Source: Ramlibacter ginsenosidimutans | GTDB lineage: Bacteria > Pseudomonadota > Gammaproteobacteria > Burkholderiales > Burkholderiaceae_C | DNA: 64,000 nt | Assembly (NCBI RefSeq): GCF_016654015.1 | Contig: NZ_JAEPWM010000007.1 | Location: 1-64,000 of the forward strand | Direction of reading: 5' to 3' | Shown: in pieces, positions 1-9,054 of the stretch | Layout of the letters: each line of letters starts with the position of its first letter | How positions within the stretch are numbered: the stretch's first letter is position 1 | Translations under genes and position numbers: made by a program | Notes under the pieces: model-generated | Told to the model about the DNA's origin: nothing | Database searches by the model: none | The model's input: the letters and a program-made list of their open reading frames with translations, nothing else

Positions 1-123
1 GAAGCCGCTTTGCAGCCCTTCATTGACCGCTACAACTGGCTGCGACCACACTCCGCTCTTAATCACAGGCCGCCCATGTCTCGGATCCGCGCTGTGAACA
101 ACCTCCTGAGATTCGACAGCTAG
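1..123 (+). CDS. IS481-type transposase, C-terminal end (cut by window edge)
   Basis: The first 40 codons are open and end at the TAG at 121-123. The residues FIDRYNWLRPHSALNHRPP followed by NNLL near the end match the C-terminus of IS481/IS3-like DDE transposases, where an RYN..RPH..L block follows the catalytic glutamate. Only the tail is visible, so completeness cannot be judged. No TGT/ACA-type terminal inverted repeat is obvious between the stop and the next gene 29 bases on, so this may be an eroded insertion sequence. Family assignment rests on this short motif alone. Confidence 0.7.
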   Translation, partial: EAALQPFIDRYNWLRPHSALNHRPPMSRIRAVNNLLRFDS

Positions 124-152
124 GGCGGCGGGAAGCGGCCGGGGGCAGGCCC

Positions 153-2123
153 TCAGGCGGTGCTCTTCGCCTGCGCCGCTGCGCGCAGCAGTTCTTCGAC
201 CGCCGGCAATTCCGCCGGCTTGGTGAGGTGCCGGTCGAAGCCGGCCTCCCGCGTGCGCTCGCGGTCGTCCTGCGTGCCCCAGCCGGTGAGCGCCACCAGC
301 AGGGTCTTCTGCATGCTGGGCAGCAGTCGCATTCGGCGGGCCACGTCGTAGCCGGTCATGTCGGGCAGCCCGATGTCCAGGAACACGACGTCGAGCGGCT
401 GCGACTGCGCGAGCTGCAGCGCCTCGGCGCCGGTGTGGGCGATGTGCGCCGCATGGCCTTCGATGTCGAGCAGTACGCCGAGGCTTTCGGCGGCGTCGGT
501 GTTGTCATCGACGACCAGCACCTGCAGCTGGCCGGGATGGGAGGAGCCGGGTGAGGTGTCCATGCGTGAGCTTGCCTCCGAAGTGGATGGGAGCAGCGGC
601 AGGCGCACGGTGAACGTGCTGCCCTGACCGCTGCCGGGACTGGCGGCCGAGACGCTGCCGCCGTGCAGCGCCACGAGGCTCTGCACGAGCGACAGCCCGA
701 TGCCGAGGCCGCCCTGCGGCTTGCCGGCACTGCTGGGAACCTGCGCGAACATCTCGAAGACCTTGTCGATCGCGTCCGGTGCGATGCCGATGCCCGTGTC
801 GCTGACCGACAGCACGGCCTGCCCGGCTTCGACGCGGACCTTCAGCCCGATGCGACCGCCCTCGGGCGTGTACTTGGCGGCGTTGTTCAACAGGTTGCTG
901 ACCACCTGCGCGATCCGCGTGGGGTCCGCGTCGAGCGGCAAGGGCTGCTGCGGGACGTCCACGTCCAGCTTGTGGCCGGCGGCCTCGATGAGCGATGCGC
1001 TCGTCTCCACCGCGGTCGCGATCACCTCGCGCAGGTCGACGTGGCGCCGCCGCAGTTCCACCTTTCCGGTGCTGATGCGGGCCACGTCCAGCAGGTCGTC
1101 GACCAGGTGCACCATGTGCTGGATCTGGCGCTCCATCATCTGGCGGGTCTTCTCCAGCAGCTCCGGCTTGGTGCTGGCCATCCGCATCAGGTGCAGGCCG
1201 TTGGACAGGGGCGCGAGCGGGTTGCGCAGTTCGTGCGCGAGGGTGGCGAGGAACTCGGTCTTGCGGCGGTTGGCCTGCGCGAGCTCCTCGTTCAGCCGGC
1301 GCATGTCCTGCTCGGCGAGCAGGCGCTGCGTGATGTCCGCGAACAGCACCGCGACGAGGTCGCTGCCGGGGCCGCCCAGCCGCGAGGCGTAGATGTCGAA
1401 CCAGCGGTTGATCGTCTTCTGTTCCTGCACGAAGCGCGTCGCCTCGCCGGTGCGGACCACGCGGTCGAAGACCGCGAAGCCCTCGTTCTGGAAGGCGGGC
1501 GACAGCTCGCGCGCCGTCTTGCCCACCGGGTCGCGCACGCCGGTGTGCATGGTGAAGGCCTCGTTGGCCTCCTCGTAGCGGAAGTCGCGCACCTGGCCGT
1601 CCGGGCCGCGCAGCAGCTTGAGCACGCAGAAGCCTTCGTCGATGGACTCGAACAGCGCCCGATAGCGCTCTTCCTTCGCCTCCAGGCGCTGCTCGAAGTC
1701 GCGCCGCTCGCGCAGGCGCAGTTCTTCCTTGCTGCGATAGAGCTCGACGAACACCCCGACCTTGGCCTTCAGCACCTCGCTGCGCAGCGGCTTCGCGAGG
1801 AAGTCGACGGCTCCCAGCGCATACGCGGAGAGCATCGCTTCGTCGGGATCGTCGCCCGCGGTGACGAACAGGATCGGCGTGAAGCGCGAACGGGCGCGCG
1901 AACGGATCTCCCGCGCCACTTCGAAGCCGTCCATGCCGGGCATGCGCACGTCCAGGAGCACTGCCGCGAAGTCCTGCTTCAGCAGCGCGGCGAGGGCCTG
2001 CTCGCCCGACATCGCGCGCACCATGTTCACGCCCAGCGAGTGGAGCGCGGCTTCGAGGGCCAACAGGTTTGCAGGTTGGTCGTCGACGAGAAGGACGTGG
2101 GCAGGGATGGTGTTGTGTGGCAC
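153..2123 (-). CDS. Hybrid histidine kinase (REC-PAS-HisKA-HATPase-REC)
   Basis: A 656-residue soluble sensor kinase with no membrane segment. The N-terminal receiver (about 8-125) carries the DD pair, phospho-acceptor D58 and K111. A short coiled coil and a PAS-like domain (about 150-265) follow. The HisKA domain has the H-box FLATLAHELRNP with H297. The ATPase domain shows the N-box around N410, DTGIGI and GGLGIGLSL. A C-terminal receiver (about 534-650) has D583. Receiver domains at both ends suggest the kinase is itself controlled by an upstream phosphodonor and acts in a phosphorelay; its partners are not adjacent. Architecture resembles the hybrid kinase at 56110-58179. Signal unknown. 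Confidence 0.93.
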   Translation of the reverse strand: MPHNTIPAHVLLVDDQPANLLALEAALHSLGVNMVRAMSGEQALAALLKQDFAAVLLDVRMPGMDGFEVAREIRSRARSRFTPILFVTAGDDPDEAMLSAYALGAVDFLAKPLRSEVLKAKVGVFVELYRSKEELRLRERRDFEQRLEAKEERYRALFESIDEGFCVLKLLRGPDGQVRDFRYEEANEAFTMHTGVRDPVGKTARELSPAFQNEGFAVFDRVVRTGEATRFVQEQKTINRWFDIYASRLGGPGSDLVAVLFADITQRLLAEQDMRRLNEELAQANRRKTEFLATLAHELRNPLAPLSNGLHLMRMASTKPELLEKTRQMMERQIQHMVHLVDDLLDVARISTGKVELRRRHVDLREVIATAVETSASLIEAAGHKLDVDVPQQPLPLDADPTRIAQVVSNLLNNAAKYTPEGGRIGLKVRVEAGQAVLSVSDTGIGIAPDAIDKVFEMFAQVPSSAGKPQGGLGIGLSLVQSLVALHGGSVSAASPGSGQGSTFTVRLPLLPSTSEASSRMDTSPGSSHPGQLQVLVVDDNTDAAESLGVLLDIEGHAAHIAHTGAEALQLAQSQPLDVVFLDIGLPDMTGYDVARRMRLLPSMQKTLLVALTGWGTQDDRERTREAGFDRHLTKPAELPAVEELLRAAAQAKSTA

Positions 2124-2440
2124 GGCAAGGCGTTCCGGAACGGTGTCCGGTGGGGCAAGAGTCTAAGCGCCTTCACGTGCCTCAGGCGGCGCCTTGATCA
2201 GTTGCCGGCTTTGTCCTGCGCGCCTGCCAGACGACGGCTCGCGCGGCGCACGACAGCCTCCTACACGCCGGCCGTGGCGGGATCCCTTCATCGCCCCCGC
2301 CATTGACACTCGCGCGACGGCGGGTCCCGTAGGCTGGGGTGACGCAGGAACCCCGGCGCTGCGCGAAAGCGCTGGGGTTCGCTGTCGCTCACCGCCTGCC
2401 TACGGCTCCGGCCAGCCTACGACCCACCCCAGCCTGCGGC
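2124..2440. other. Intergenic stretch with REP-like palindrome, no gene
   Basis: About 317 bases separate the start of the upstream kinase from the end of the YedK gene. I see no convincing coding sequence. The right half holds a palindromic element described separately at 2329-2420. The left half should carry the kinase promoter (minus strand), but no confident -35/-10 pair was recognised. Confidence 0.5.
2329..2420. repeat. REP-like palindromic intergenic element
   Basis: The outer arms GTAGGCTGG (2329-2337) and CCAGCCTAC (2412-2420) are inverted copies. Inside, AACCCC-G-GCGCT (2349-2360) pairs with AGCGC-T-GGGGTT (2368-2379) around a seven-base loop. Such GTAGG...CCTAC elements with a GGGTTCGC-like arm are common dispersed intergenic repeats in proteobacteria. 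It lies just downstream of the yedK stop on the minus strand and could stabilise or end that transcript. No second copy of this exact type was found in the window. Confidence 0.6.
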
Positions 2441-3136
2441 TCACCAGGAGAGTTCCAGCGCGACCTGCTGCGCCGGATCGGCCGGGCCATGCGAGAACAG
2501 CTCCGGGGGCGGCAGCCGCACGAGTTCCAGCGCCTGCTGGCTGCTGCCATGAAGCCACTGGTCCCAGTGCTCGCGCTCGATCGGCACCACGCTGCGCTTG
2601 TCCTGGGCGTGCGGGGGCAAGGCCGGATCGGGCTTGTGCATGCGCGAGAGCAGCGGATGGGCGTCGCAGTTCTGCGTGAGCATCGTGTAGCTCGGGACGA
2701 CTTCGCCGGTCGCCGGGTCCGTCCACTCCGTCCATAGGCCTGCCAGCGCCCACGGCAGGCCGTCGCTGCGGGCGAAGCGCCACCACACGTTGCGTCCGGT
2801 CCCCCAGTACGGCTCGTCGTAATCGAGCGCGGGAATCAGGCAGCGCTGCGCGCGCGCCCACGGCGCCTTGAAGCTCGGCGCGGTGGCCGCCGTCTCGATC
2901 CGGCAGTTGTTCGTGCTGATCGGCCGTCCGCCGCGCCCGGTGGGCCGGCGCGTCGTGCTGAACCAGGGGATCAGGCCCCACTGGCCGACCGCGGCCGAAC
3001 CCGCGCGAATGAAGGGGCCGGGCTGCCACGGACCGGTTCCATGCGTGGCATAGAGCGGTTGCGGCTCCTCCAGCAGCGTGAAGCCGAACACGTCGCGCAC
3101 GACGGTCACGCTGACGGCACGGTAGCGATTGCACAT
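2441..3136 (-). CDS. yedK: SRAP-family abasic-site processing protein (YedK/HMCES)
   Basis: A 231-residue protein beginning MCNRY, the hallmark of the SRAP family. After methionine removal, Cys2 forms a stable thiazolidine crosslink with abasic sites in single-stranded DNA and so shields them. Other family features are WGLIPWF, NNCRIETAATAPSFK and the late TMLTQNCDAHPLLSRMHK block with the conserved histidine. Length matches bacterial YedK. The start is fixed because Cys2 must follow Met1. A GACAAT hexamer sits only six bases upstream of the ATG with no Shine-Dalgarno sequence, suggesting a leaderless or near-leaderless mRNA. Confidence 0.95.
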   Translation of the reverse strand: MCNRYRAVSVTVVRDVFGFTLLEEPQPLYATHGTGPWQPGPFIRAGSAAVGQWGLIPWFSTTRRPTGRGGRPISTNNCRIETAATAPSFKAPWARAQRCLIPALDYDEPYWGTGRNVWWRFARSDGLPWALAGLWTEWTDPATGEVVPSYTMLTQNCDAHPLLSRMHKPDPALPPHAQDKRSVVPIEREHWDQWLHGSSQQALELVRLPPPELFSHGPADPAQQVALELSW

Positions 3137-3159
3137 GCCGCCATTGTCCCGCAGGCACG

Positions 3160-3181
3160 AAAAAGGCCGGCAGGGCCGGCC
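3160..3181 (-). terminator. Rho-independent terminator after the lipoprotein gene
   Basis: Read on the minus strand, a 7-bp stem GGCCGGC/GCCGGCC with a three-base loop is followed directly by five T residues. It lies 26 bases past the stop of the small lipoprotein gene and before yedK, so it ends the lipoprotein transcript. It also overlaps the likely yedK promoter region. Confidence 0.8.
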
Positions 3182-3206
3182 GCGGGAACCCGTGCGGGCG
3201 TGTGCC

Positions 3207-3506
3207 TTACTTCTTGTCTTCGCGATCCTTGGCCGGGGTGACTTCCACCTTCGGCAAGGTCACCGTTTCCTTCTTGGACGTGACGTCCACCTTGGGCACG
3301 GTCACTTCCTTTTGCGTGGACGACACGTCCACCTTCGGCGCAGTCACGTCGTACTTGGGCAGCTTCACGTCGCCGTCCTGCGTCTTGGAAACGTCGTACT
3401 TGGGCATCTGGACGTGCCCTTCCTGCGTCTTCTGCACGTCGCAGCCCACCAGGGCGATGGAGGCGGCGGACACCAGGCCGGCGAGGACGAAAACGGTTTT
3501 GCGCAT
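3207..3506 (-). CDS. Small repeat-containing lipoprotein
   Basis: A 99-residue protein with a lipoprotein signal: MRKT, a hydrophobic stretch and a lipobox-like ALVGC, giving a mature N-terminal cysteine at about residue 22. The mature part is a run of imperfect 12-15-residue repeats of the form (L/V/A)PK(Y/V)(D/E)V separated by Thr/Lys/Gln-rich spacers, and ends in a charged tail. I chose the start at 3506 over an in-frame ATG at 3536 because GGGAG lies just upstream and the signal peptide then begins correctly. A strong terminator follows. Function unknown; the periodic pattern suggests an extended beta-type structure at the cell envelope. Confidence 0.8.
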   Translation of the reverse strand: MRKTVFVLAGLVSAASIALVGCDVQKTQEGHVQMPKYDVSKTQDGDVKLPKYDVTAPKVDVSSTQKEVTVPKVDVTSKKETVTLPKVEVTPAKDREDKK

Positions 3507-3625
3507 GGCTAGACTCCCTTTGATGATTAGGTACACGGATTGTGGGAGCCCGCCAGCAAGCCCGGCTGTAAGACCCGGACGGCAAGCTCCGTGCGACGGC
3601 CGTCCCGGCTGGGCTTCGCGCCCGC

Positions 3626-5581
3626 CTACGGGGACGTATCCGCGCGACCGAGCACCTGGCTCAGCTTCGCGTGCACTTCCGCCGGATCCGCGGGTTTCAC
3701 GAGGTGGGCAGCGAAGCCGGCCTCGGCCGAGCGCTGGCGGTCCTGCTCGCGCCCGTAGCCGCTGAGCGCGAGCACCGGCAGCTCGCCGGCCAGCGCGCGG
3801 CCGACCTCGATGCCGCTGCCGTCGGGCAGGCCCAGGTCGGTGAGGACCGCATCGAAGGGCTGCGAGCGCGCGGTCCGCAAGGCGTCAGCGCAGGTGGCGA
3901 CGTGGTGCACCACGTACCCGTACTCCTCCAGGCACATCGCGAGCGCGACCGCCGCATCCTGGTTGTCTTCGACCAGCAGCACGCGCCTGCGGCCGCCGCC
4001 CGCCGTCTCGGCAGCATCCGCCTGCGCCAGCTTCGGAGCCATGCCGTGCGCGCAGGGCAGGGTGATGGTGAAGGTCGCGCCACCGCCGCGGCCGGAGCTG
4101 CTGGCGGCGATCTGGCCGCCGTGCTGGTGCATGAGCCCTTGCGCGATGGCGAGGCCCAGGCCGAGGCCGCCGTAGCTGCGGGACACTTCCGCGTCCGCCT
4201 GCTCGAACGGCCGGAAGATGCGCGGCAGCGCCTCCTGCGCGATGCCGATCCCGGAGTCCGAGCAGGACAAGTGGAACGCGCCGTCCACGTTGGCCGTGCG
4301 CACGGTCACGCGGCCGCCGGGCGGTGTGAACTTCGCTGCATTGCGCACGATGTTCCACAGGACCTGCTGCATGCGCGCCTGGTCCGCTTCGACCCACGGA
4401 TGCTGCGCGTCGAGGTGCAGGTCCAGCGTGATCTGCTTCTCGTCCAGCGGCTCCTGCACCATCGCGATCACCGCGCGCGCGAGCTGGTGCATGTCCACGC
4501 GTTCGCGGCGCAGGCTGACCTTGCCCGCGCCGATCGCGGTGAGGTCCAGCAGGTCGTCGATTAGCCGCGCCTCCAGGGCGACGTTGCGGCGGATCATGGG
4601 CAGCAGGTCGCGGTGACGCTCGTCCAGCTGCGCGACGCGCTCGAGGATGTGCACGGCCGTGGTGATCGGCGCGAGCGGTGTGCGCAACTCGTGCGACAGG
4701 ACGGCGAGGAAGCGGTCCTTGGCCCGGTTCGCGCGGTCGGCCTCGTCCTTCGCGGCGTGCAGGGCTTCCGCTGCGAGATGCCGCTCGGTCGAGTCGTGCA
4801 CCAGCTTGCAGAAGCCGCCGGCCCGGCCTTCTTCGGTGTCCAGCACGGTCACCACGCCGTCGGCCCACAGCCGGCGGCCGTCGCGCGCGACCAGCCAGCC
4901 GTTGTCGGTGGCCTTGCCGCGCACGCGCGCCTGCTCGAGTTCGGCCGCGAGCGCGGCCTGCGGCCTGGCGTCCGGCGGAAACAGCAGCGCCGCGGACTGC
5001 CCGAGCACCTCCTCGGCGCTGTAGCCGAAGATCGTGCGCGCCGCCTGGCTCCAGAACTGGATGCGGCCCACCTCGTCCAGCAGGATCACCGCGTAGTCGC
5101 GCAAGCCATCCACGACGCGCGCGAAGATGATGTCGGCGTGCCGCAGCTGTCGCTCGGCCTGCTCGCGCGCGCGCTGCTGGTCCACCTCGCGCAAGGCGCG
5201 TTGCAGGACCGGGCCGAGCCGCGCCAGCCGCGACTTGCTCACGTAGTCCGTGGCGCCGCGCTTGAGCAGTTCCACGGCGTTGTCGTCGCCGATCACGCCG
5301 GAGACGAAGATGAAGGGCACCTGCGGTGCGATGCGGTTGCGGTGCTCCAGCAGGTCGGCGCCGGTGAAGCCGGGCAGCTCGTAGTCGGACAGCACGACGT
5401 CCCAGCCTCCGGCGCCCAGCGCCTCGACGAAGCCGGCCTCGTCGCGCAGCACTTCCAGCCGCACATTCGGCCAGGCGCGTCCCAGCTGCACGCGCAGCAG
5501 TTCCACGTCGAGGCGCGAGTCTTCCACGAGCAGGGCGCGCAAGGCCCGCTGCGAGGCTTCCTGGACTTCGGCGACGTTCAC
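3626..5581 (-). CDS. Hybrid histidine kinase of the light operon (REC-PAS-HisKA-HATPase-REC)
   Basis: A 651-residue soluble kinase, last gene of the phytochrome operon. The N-terminal receiver (about 14-130) has D66 in the DYELPGF motif. A PAS domain (about 148-270), a short helix, then HisKA with H297 in FLAVLSHELRTP, the ATPase domain (DSGIGI, GGLGLGLAI) and a C-terminal receiver (about 533-645) with D582. Its start overlaps the stop of the preceding response-regulator gene by four bases (ATGA), so the two are probably translationally coupled. By position it should act downstream of the bacteriophytochrome; the N-terminal receiver could accept phosphate from that pathway. This is inference from gene order. 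Confidence 0.92.
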   Translation of the reverse strand: MNVAEVQEASQRALRALLVEDSRLDVELLRVQLGRAWPNVRLEVLRDEAGFVEALGAGGWDVVLSDYELPGFTGADLLEHRNRIAPQVPFIFVSGVIGDDNAVELLKRGATDYVSKSRLARLGPVLQRALREVDQQRAREQAERQLRHADIIFARVVDGLRDYAVILLDEVGRIQFWSQAARTIFGYSAEEVLGQSAALLFPPDARPQAALAAELEQARVRGKATDNGWLVARDGRRLWADGVVTVLDTEEGRAGGFCKLVHDSTERHLAAEALHAAKDEADRANRAKDRFLAVLSHELRTPLAPITTAVHILERVAQLDERHRDLLPMIRRNVALEARLIDDLLDLTAIGAGKVSLRRERVDMHQLARAVIAMVQEPLDEKQITLDLHLDAQHPWVEADQARMQQVLWNIVRNAAKFTPPGGRVTVRTANVDGAFHLSCSDSGIGIAQEALPRIFRPFEQADAEVSRSYGGLGLGLAIAQGLMHQHGGQIAASSSGRGGGATFTITLPCAHGMAPKLAQADAAETAGGGRRRVLLVEDNQDAAVALAMCLEEYGYVVHHVATCADALRTARSQPFDAVLTDLGLPDGSGIEVGRALAGELPVLALSGYGREQDRQRSAEAGFAAHLVKPADPAEVHAKLSQVLGRADTSP

Positions 5582-6039
5582 TCGTGCCTGCGCCTCGTCG
5601 AACGCAGGGATCCCGGCGGCGGCTCGTTGAGCACGGCCCAGAAGATGCCCAGGTCGGCGATCGCCTCGACGAACTGCTTGAACTCGACCGGCTTCACCAC
5701 GTAGGCGTTCACGCCCAGCTGGTAGCTGCGCAGCACGTCGGACTCCTCGTGGGAGGACGTCAGCATCACCACCGGAACGCTGCGCAGCGGGTCGGTGGTG
5801 CGCACGGTCTGCAGCACTTCCAGGCCGTTGACCTTCGGCAGCTTCAGGTCCAGCAGGACGACCGCCGGATTGCCTTCCGCCCGGTCCGAGTAGGCGCCGG
5901 CGCGCGTGAGGTAATCGAGCGCGGCTTCGCCGTCGCGCACGATGATCACTTCGTTGGCGAGCTGGCTTCGTTCGAGCGCGACCAGCGTCAGTTCGAGGTC
6001 GCGCGGGTCATCCTCGACCAGCAGGATGGGCTTGAGCAT
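5578..6039 (-). CDS. Single-domain response regulator (Rcp1/CheY-like)
   Basis: A 153-residue stand-alone receiver: acidic pair E9/D10/D11, phospho-acceptor D64 in VVLLDLKLPKVNG, the switch residue in MLTSSHEE and K116 in VVKPVEF. The long loop after the second helix and the VVLLDLKLPK motif are typical of the Rcp1 class that pairs with phytochrome kinases. There is no output domain, so it passes phosphate or binds a partner. It overlaps the bphP stop by one base and the hybrid kinase start by four, placing it between sensor and second kinase as a likely relay component. Confidence 0.93.
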   Translation of the reverse strand: MLKPILLVEDDPRDLELTLVALERSQLANEVIIVRDGEAALDYLTRAGAYSDRAEGNPAVVLLDLKLPKVNGLEVLQTVRTTDPLRSVPVVMLTSSHEESDVLRSYQLGVNAYVVKPVEFKQFVEAIADLGIFWAVLNEPPPGSLRSTRRRHE

Positions 6040-8261
6040 CAGGAAGGCTCCTCGGTGCGGGTGGGGCCGCCGGGGGCGGCTTCGTTGTTGTTGGGGCGCG
6101 GTGGGAGCACGAAGCCGAAGGTCGCGCCGCGGTCGGGTTCACCGCGCGCCCACACCCTGCCTTCGTGCCGTTCGACGATGCGCTTGACGTTCGCCAGCCC
6201 GATGCCGGTGCCGTCGAAATCCTCGGTGCGGTGCAGTCGCTGGAACACGCCGAACAGCTTGTTGACGTATTTCATGGGAAAGCCGACGCCGTTGTCGCTG
6301 ATCTCCAGGCCGGATCCCTCGGGCAAGGAGATGGCTGCGATCGCCACCCGCGCAGGGGTTCGCCCGCGCGTGTACTTCACGGCGTTGGCGAGCAGGTTGC
6401 GTACGGCCACCTGCAGCAGCAACGGGTCGGCCCACAGGCGCGGCAGCCTCGGCGCCACGTCCCACTCGATCGTGCGGCCGCGCTCCTGCTGGCGCAGTTC
6501 CTCGACCAGGTCCTCCACGAGGACCTGCGTGTCCACCAGGGAAGGCTTCAGGCCCGATCGGCCCAGGCGCGAGAAGTCGAGCAGCGCATCCACGAGCTGG
6601 CCGGCATACGACGCTGCGTCCTTGACGTGCTGCAGGTAACGCTGCGAGCGCGCATCCAGCTTGCTCGCGTTGTCCTCCATCACCAGGTCGACGTAGCCTG
6701 CGATGTGGCGCATCGGCGCGCGCAGGTCGTGCGAAACCGTATAGCTGAAGGCTTCCAGCTCCTTGTTGACGCGTCCGAGCTCCACGGCGTGACCGGCCAT
6801 TTCCTCGGCGCGCCGCAGCACCAGGGCCAGCAGGGCGAGGCGCAACTCCGCGACGGCGGCGTGCTGCGCGGCAGCCCAGGGCGCCGAGCGGCCACGCACG
6901 TGTTCCTGCCAGCTGTCGAAGCTCTGGCGCGGATGGATGCGGCCGGCCGACGGCAGGGTCTTGCGCGGGTCGCCCGCCCACCGGATCGTCTGCACGATCT
7001 CGGGCCGGAACCACAGGACCACGTGCCGGTGCACCTGCGAGATCGAGACGGCGAGCACGCCCGCGCATCCGGGCAGCAGCGCCTCGCCGGGCGCCCACAC
7101 TTCCGGCAGCCGGTCGGTGCTGAACAGGTCCTCGTTGCGTCCCACGATCCAGTGCGCCAGCTGGCGAATCGCATCCACGGGCGGCACTTCGCCGATCGTC
7201 CAGCAACTGTCGTTCAGGACGACGGCGGCGCCGCTGGCGGCGGCAAGCTGTGGCAAGCCGAGTTCCGGTTCGACCAGGCGCTGCAGCGTGCCATCGGATT
7301 CGGCCATGAGCGCCACCATCGTCAGCACGCGCTGGTGCAACGCGAGCCGCTGCGCCACTTCCGCGTTGTCTTCCTGCGCCTGGATCTGCAGCGACAGCAG
7401 CCGCCCCACGTGCTCGCACGCGACCCGCGTCTGGAACGGCAGGTGCCGCGGTGCATGGTCATGGCAGGAGATCAGGCCCCAGAGCCGCCCGCCCACCACG
7501 AGCGACACGGACATGGACGCCAGGGTCCCCATGTTCCGCATGTATTCCAGGTGCACGGGCGAGACGCTGCGCAGCGCGGTGAAACTCAGGTCGGTGCCGG
7601 CGGGATCGGGTGCGCCCTGGGCCGCCAGCAGCGGCACCGGGTCGTAGTTGGCGTCCGGGATCAGCCGGATATGGTTGACGCGATAGAGCTCGCGCGCCTG
7701 CGCCGGGATGTCGCTGGCCGGAAACCGGTGCCCGAGATACGAGTGATAGCCGCGGTCCAGGCGCTCGGCCAGCACCTCGCCATGTCCGTCCGAGTCGAAG
7801 CGGTAGATCAGGCAGCGGCCGAAGCCGGTGAGCCGCTTCATCTCGCGCGCCACGGTCTCGCACAACGCGGGCACCGAGTCGGCGAGCTGCAGCATCGGCA
7901 GCAGGTCGCGGGCGACCGCGTAGATCGGCGCGACCATGCTCGCCGCGGGACCGGCGGGCTCGTACTCCACGATCACGCGCTCGCCTTGCCAGTGCGCCGC
8001 CGCGTCCCAGGTGCGGCCGGCAAAGGGCAGGCTGCCGATCCACGCCGGGCCGTTGCCGGTCCGCAGCCGGCCACTGTCCACCGGCAGGATGGCGAGCGCC
8101 TCCTGCGCCTGCTGTTCCGACTCCCAGTTCGCGCTGTACGCAAGCAGGCGGCCGGTGTGGGGCGCGAGGACCACCACGCGTCCGTGCGGCTGGATGGCGC
8201 CAGGAACCCGGATGGGCTCACTGGCGCACTGCGACAGGTCAGGCAGTGGAAGTGCGCTCAT
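6039..8261 (-). CDS. bphP: Bacteriophytochrome histidine kinase
   Basis: A 740-residue red/far-red photoreceptor. The N-terminal PAS domain has C12 in SQCASEPIRVPGAIQPHG, the thioether site for biliverdin in bacteriophytochromes. The GAF domain (about 125-300) contains the DIP motif (D184-P186) that surrounds the chromophore. The PHY domain (about 310-480) carries the tongue motif PRQSF at 444-448. The kinase core follows: H511 in YTVSHDLRAPMRH, then N-box, DNGVGF and GTGIGL. There is no fused receiver, consistent with the separate regulator next door. The start at 8261 places C12 correctly; longer in-frame extensions run through the heme oxygenase gene. The first 23 bases overlap that gene. 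Confidence 0.97.
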   Translation of the reverse strand: MSALPLPDLSQCASEPIRVPGAIQPHGRVVVLAPHTGRLLAYSANWESEQQAQEALAILPVDSGRLRTGNGPAWIGSLPFAGRTWDAAAHWQGERVIVEYEPAGPAASMVAPIYAVARDLLPMLQLADSVPALCETVAREMKRLTGFGRCLIYRFDSDGHGEVLAERLDRGYHSYLGHRFPASDIPAQARELYRVNHIRLIPDANYDPVPLLAAQGAPDPAGTDLSFTALRSVSPVHLEYMRNMGTLASMSVSLVVGGRLWGLISCHDHAPRHLPFQTRVACEHVGRLLSLQIQAQEDNAEVAQRLALHQRVLTMVALMAESDGTLQRLVEPELGLPQLAAASGAAVVLNDSCWTIGEVPPVDAIRQLAHWIVGRNEDLFSTDRLPEVWAPGEALLPGCAGVLAVSISQVHRHVVLWFRPEIVQTIRWAGDPRKTLPSAGRIHPRQSFDSWQEHVRGRSAPWAAAQHAAVAELRLALLALVLRRAEEMAGHAVELGRVNKELEAFSYTVSHDLRAPMRHIAGYVDLVMEDNASKLDARSQRYLQHVKDAASYAGQLVDALLDFSRLGRSGLKPSLVDTQVLVEDLVEELRQQERGRTIEWDVAPRLPRLWADPLLLQVAVRNLLANAVKYTRGRTPARVAIAAISLPEGSGLEISDNGVGFPMKYVNKLFGVFQRLHRTEDFDGTGIGLANVKRIVERHEGRVWARGEPDRGATFGFVLPPRPNNNEAAPGGPTRTEEPS

Positions 8262-8850
8262 GCGGGCAGGTTTCCAGGAGCAGGGAAAGGCCGTCGAAGG
8301 TCTGGCGCGCGGCGCCGCACGCTTCGGCCAGCGCCGCGGGCGCCTGCAACTCGGACGCGAGCAGCTGGCGCACCTCGCGCCACATGGCGCCGGTGGCGTC
8401 GCCCCAGCCGTGGAAATAGGCGGCGCCGTGCGATGCATCGAGGCCGGCCTGCGCGAGCCTGCGCGCGATCAGCTGGCCGCCGAGGGCGCTCCCCTCCATC
8501 ACGTAGACGGAGCCCCAGCCCGCGGCGGCGCCGCGCAAGGGCCCGAACTGCGCGGGCGGGGCCGGGACGACGCCCAGCTGGTGCAGGTCGTGGCGCAGGA
8601 AGGCGCGTCGCGAGCGCGCGCGCAGCCAGGGCTGCCAGCGCGCGGGCAGCACGGCGAAGACGGCGGGCTCCCAGCCGGCCAGGAAGGCATCGAGCACCCG
8701 CAGCACGCGCACGTAGTGGCTGCGCTCATGCAGGCGGGAGAGGTCCATGAGGGCGTCGACGCGTTGGTGGTGGTCGTGCGTCGCGGTGCGCAGTGCCGCC
8801 ACCGGATCGGTGGCTTCAGGCGGGGAAAACGGGGGTACGGCGGAATTCAA
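8239..8850 (-). CDS. bphO: Heme oxygenase for phytochrome chromophore synthesis
   Basis: A 203-residue heme oxygenase of the bacterial BphO type, which opens heme to biliverdin, the chromophore of the adjacent photoreceptor. The pattern LR..T...H...D near the N-terminus gives H28 as the probable proximal heme ligand, and GSVYVMEGSALGGQLIARR is the conserved distal-helix block. It is the first gene of the operon and its 3' end overlaps bphP by 23 bases, which favours stoichiometric coupling of chromophore and apoprotein. The annotated start is a TTG at 8850 without a clear Shine-Dalgarno sequence; GTG at codon 17 is an alternative. Confidence 0.95.
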   Translation of the reverse strand: MNSAVPPFSPPEATDPVAALRTATHDHHQRVDALMDLSRLHERSHYVRVLRVLDAFLAGWEPAVFAVLPARWQPWLRARSRRAFLRHDLHQLGVVPAPPAQFGPLRGAAAGWGSVYVMEGSALGGQLIARRLAQAGLDASHGAAYFHGWGDATGAMWREVRQLLASELQAPAALAEACGAARQTFDGLSLLLETCPHERTSTA

Positions 8851-9054
8851 GTCGGCAGGTACACAGTCGAGAAACCCACTTGGGGGCAGGACGCGGGGAT
8901 GCTGTCATCGTTCGACTCCCGGGTATGTAGGACAACACCGCAGGGCGACACAAAAGTGCAAACCACATGTGCATCCGCGTGCAATGGGAGATGCGGGTCG
9001 GACATGCCGGGCGCCCGCGCGCGGCGCGCTACCATGCGGCCAAGGAGCGGGCCC

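Noticed and set aside
124-152. Terminal inverted repeat of the IS481-type element
   Set aside because: No TGT/ACA-ended inverted repeat can be recognised in this gap and the left end is outside the window.
663-2306. 547-residue open frame on the plus strand opposite the first kinase
   Set aside because: Antisense shadow; the kinase domains are unambiguous.
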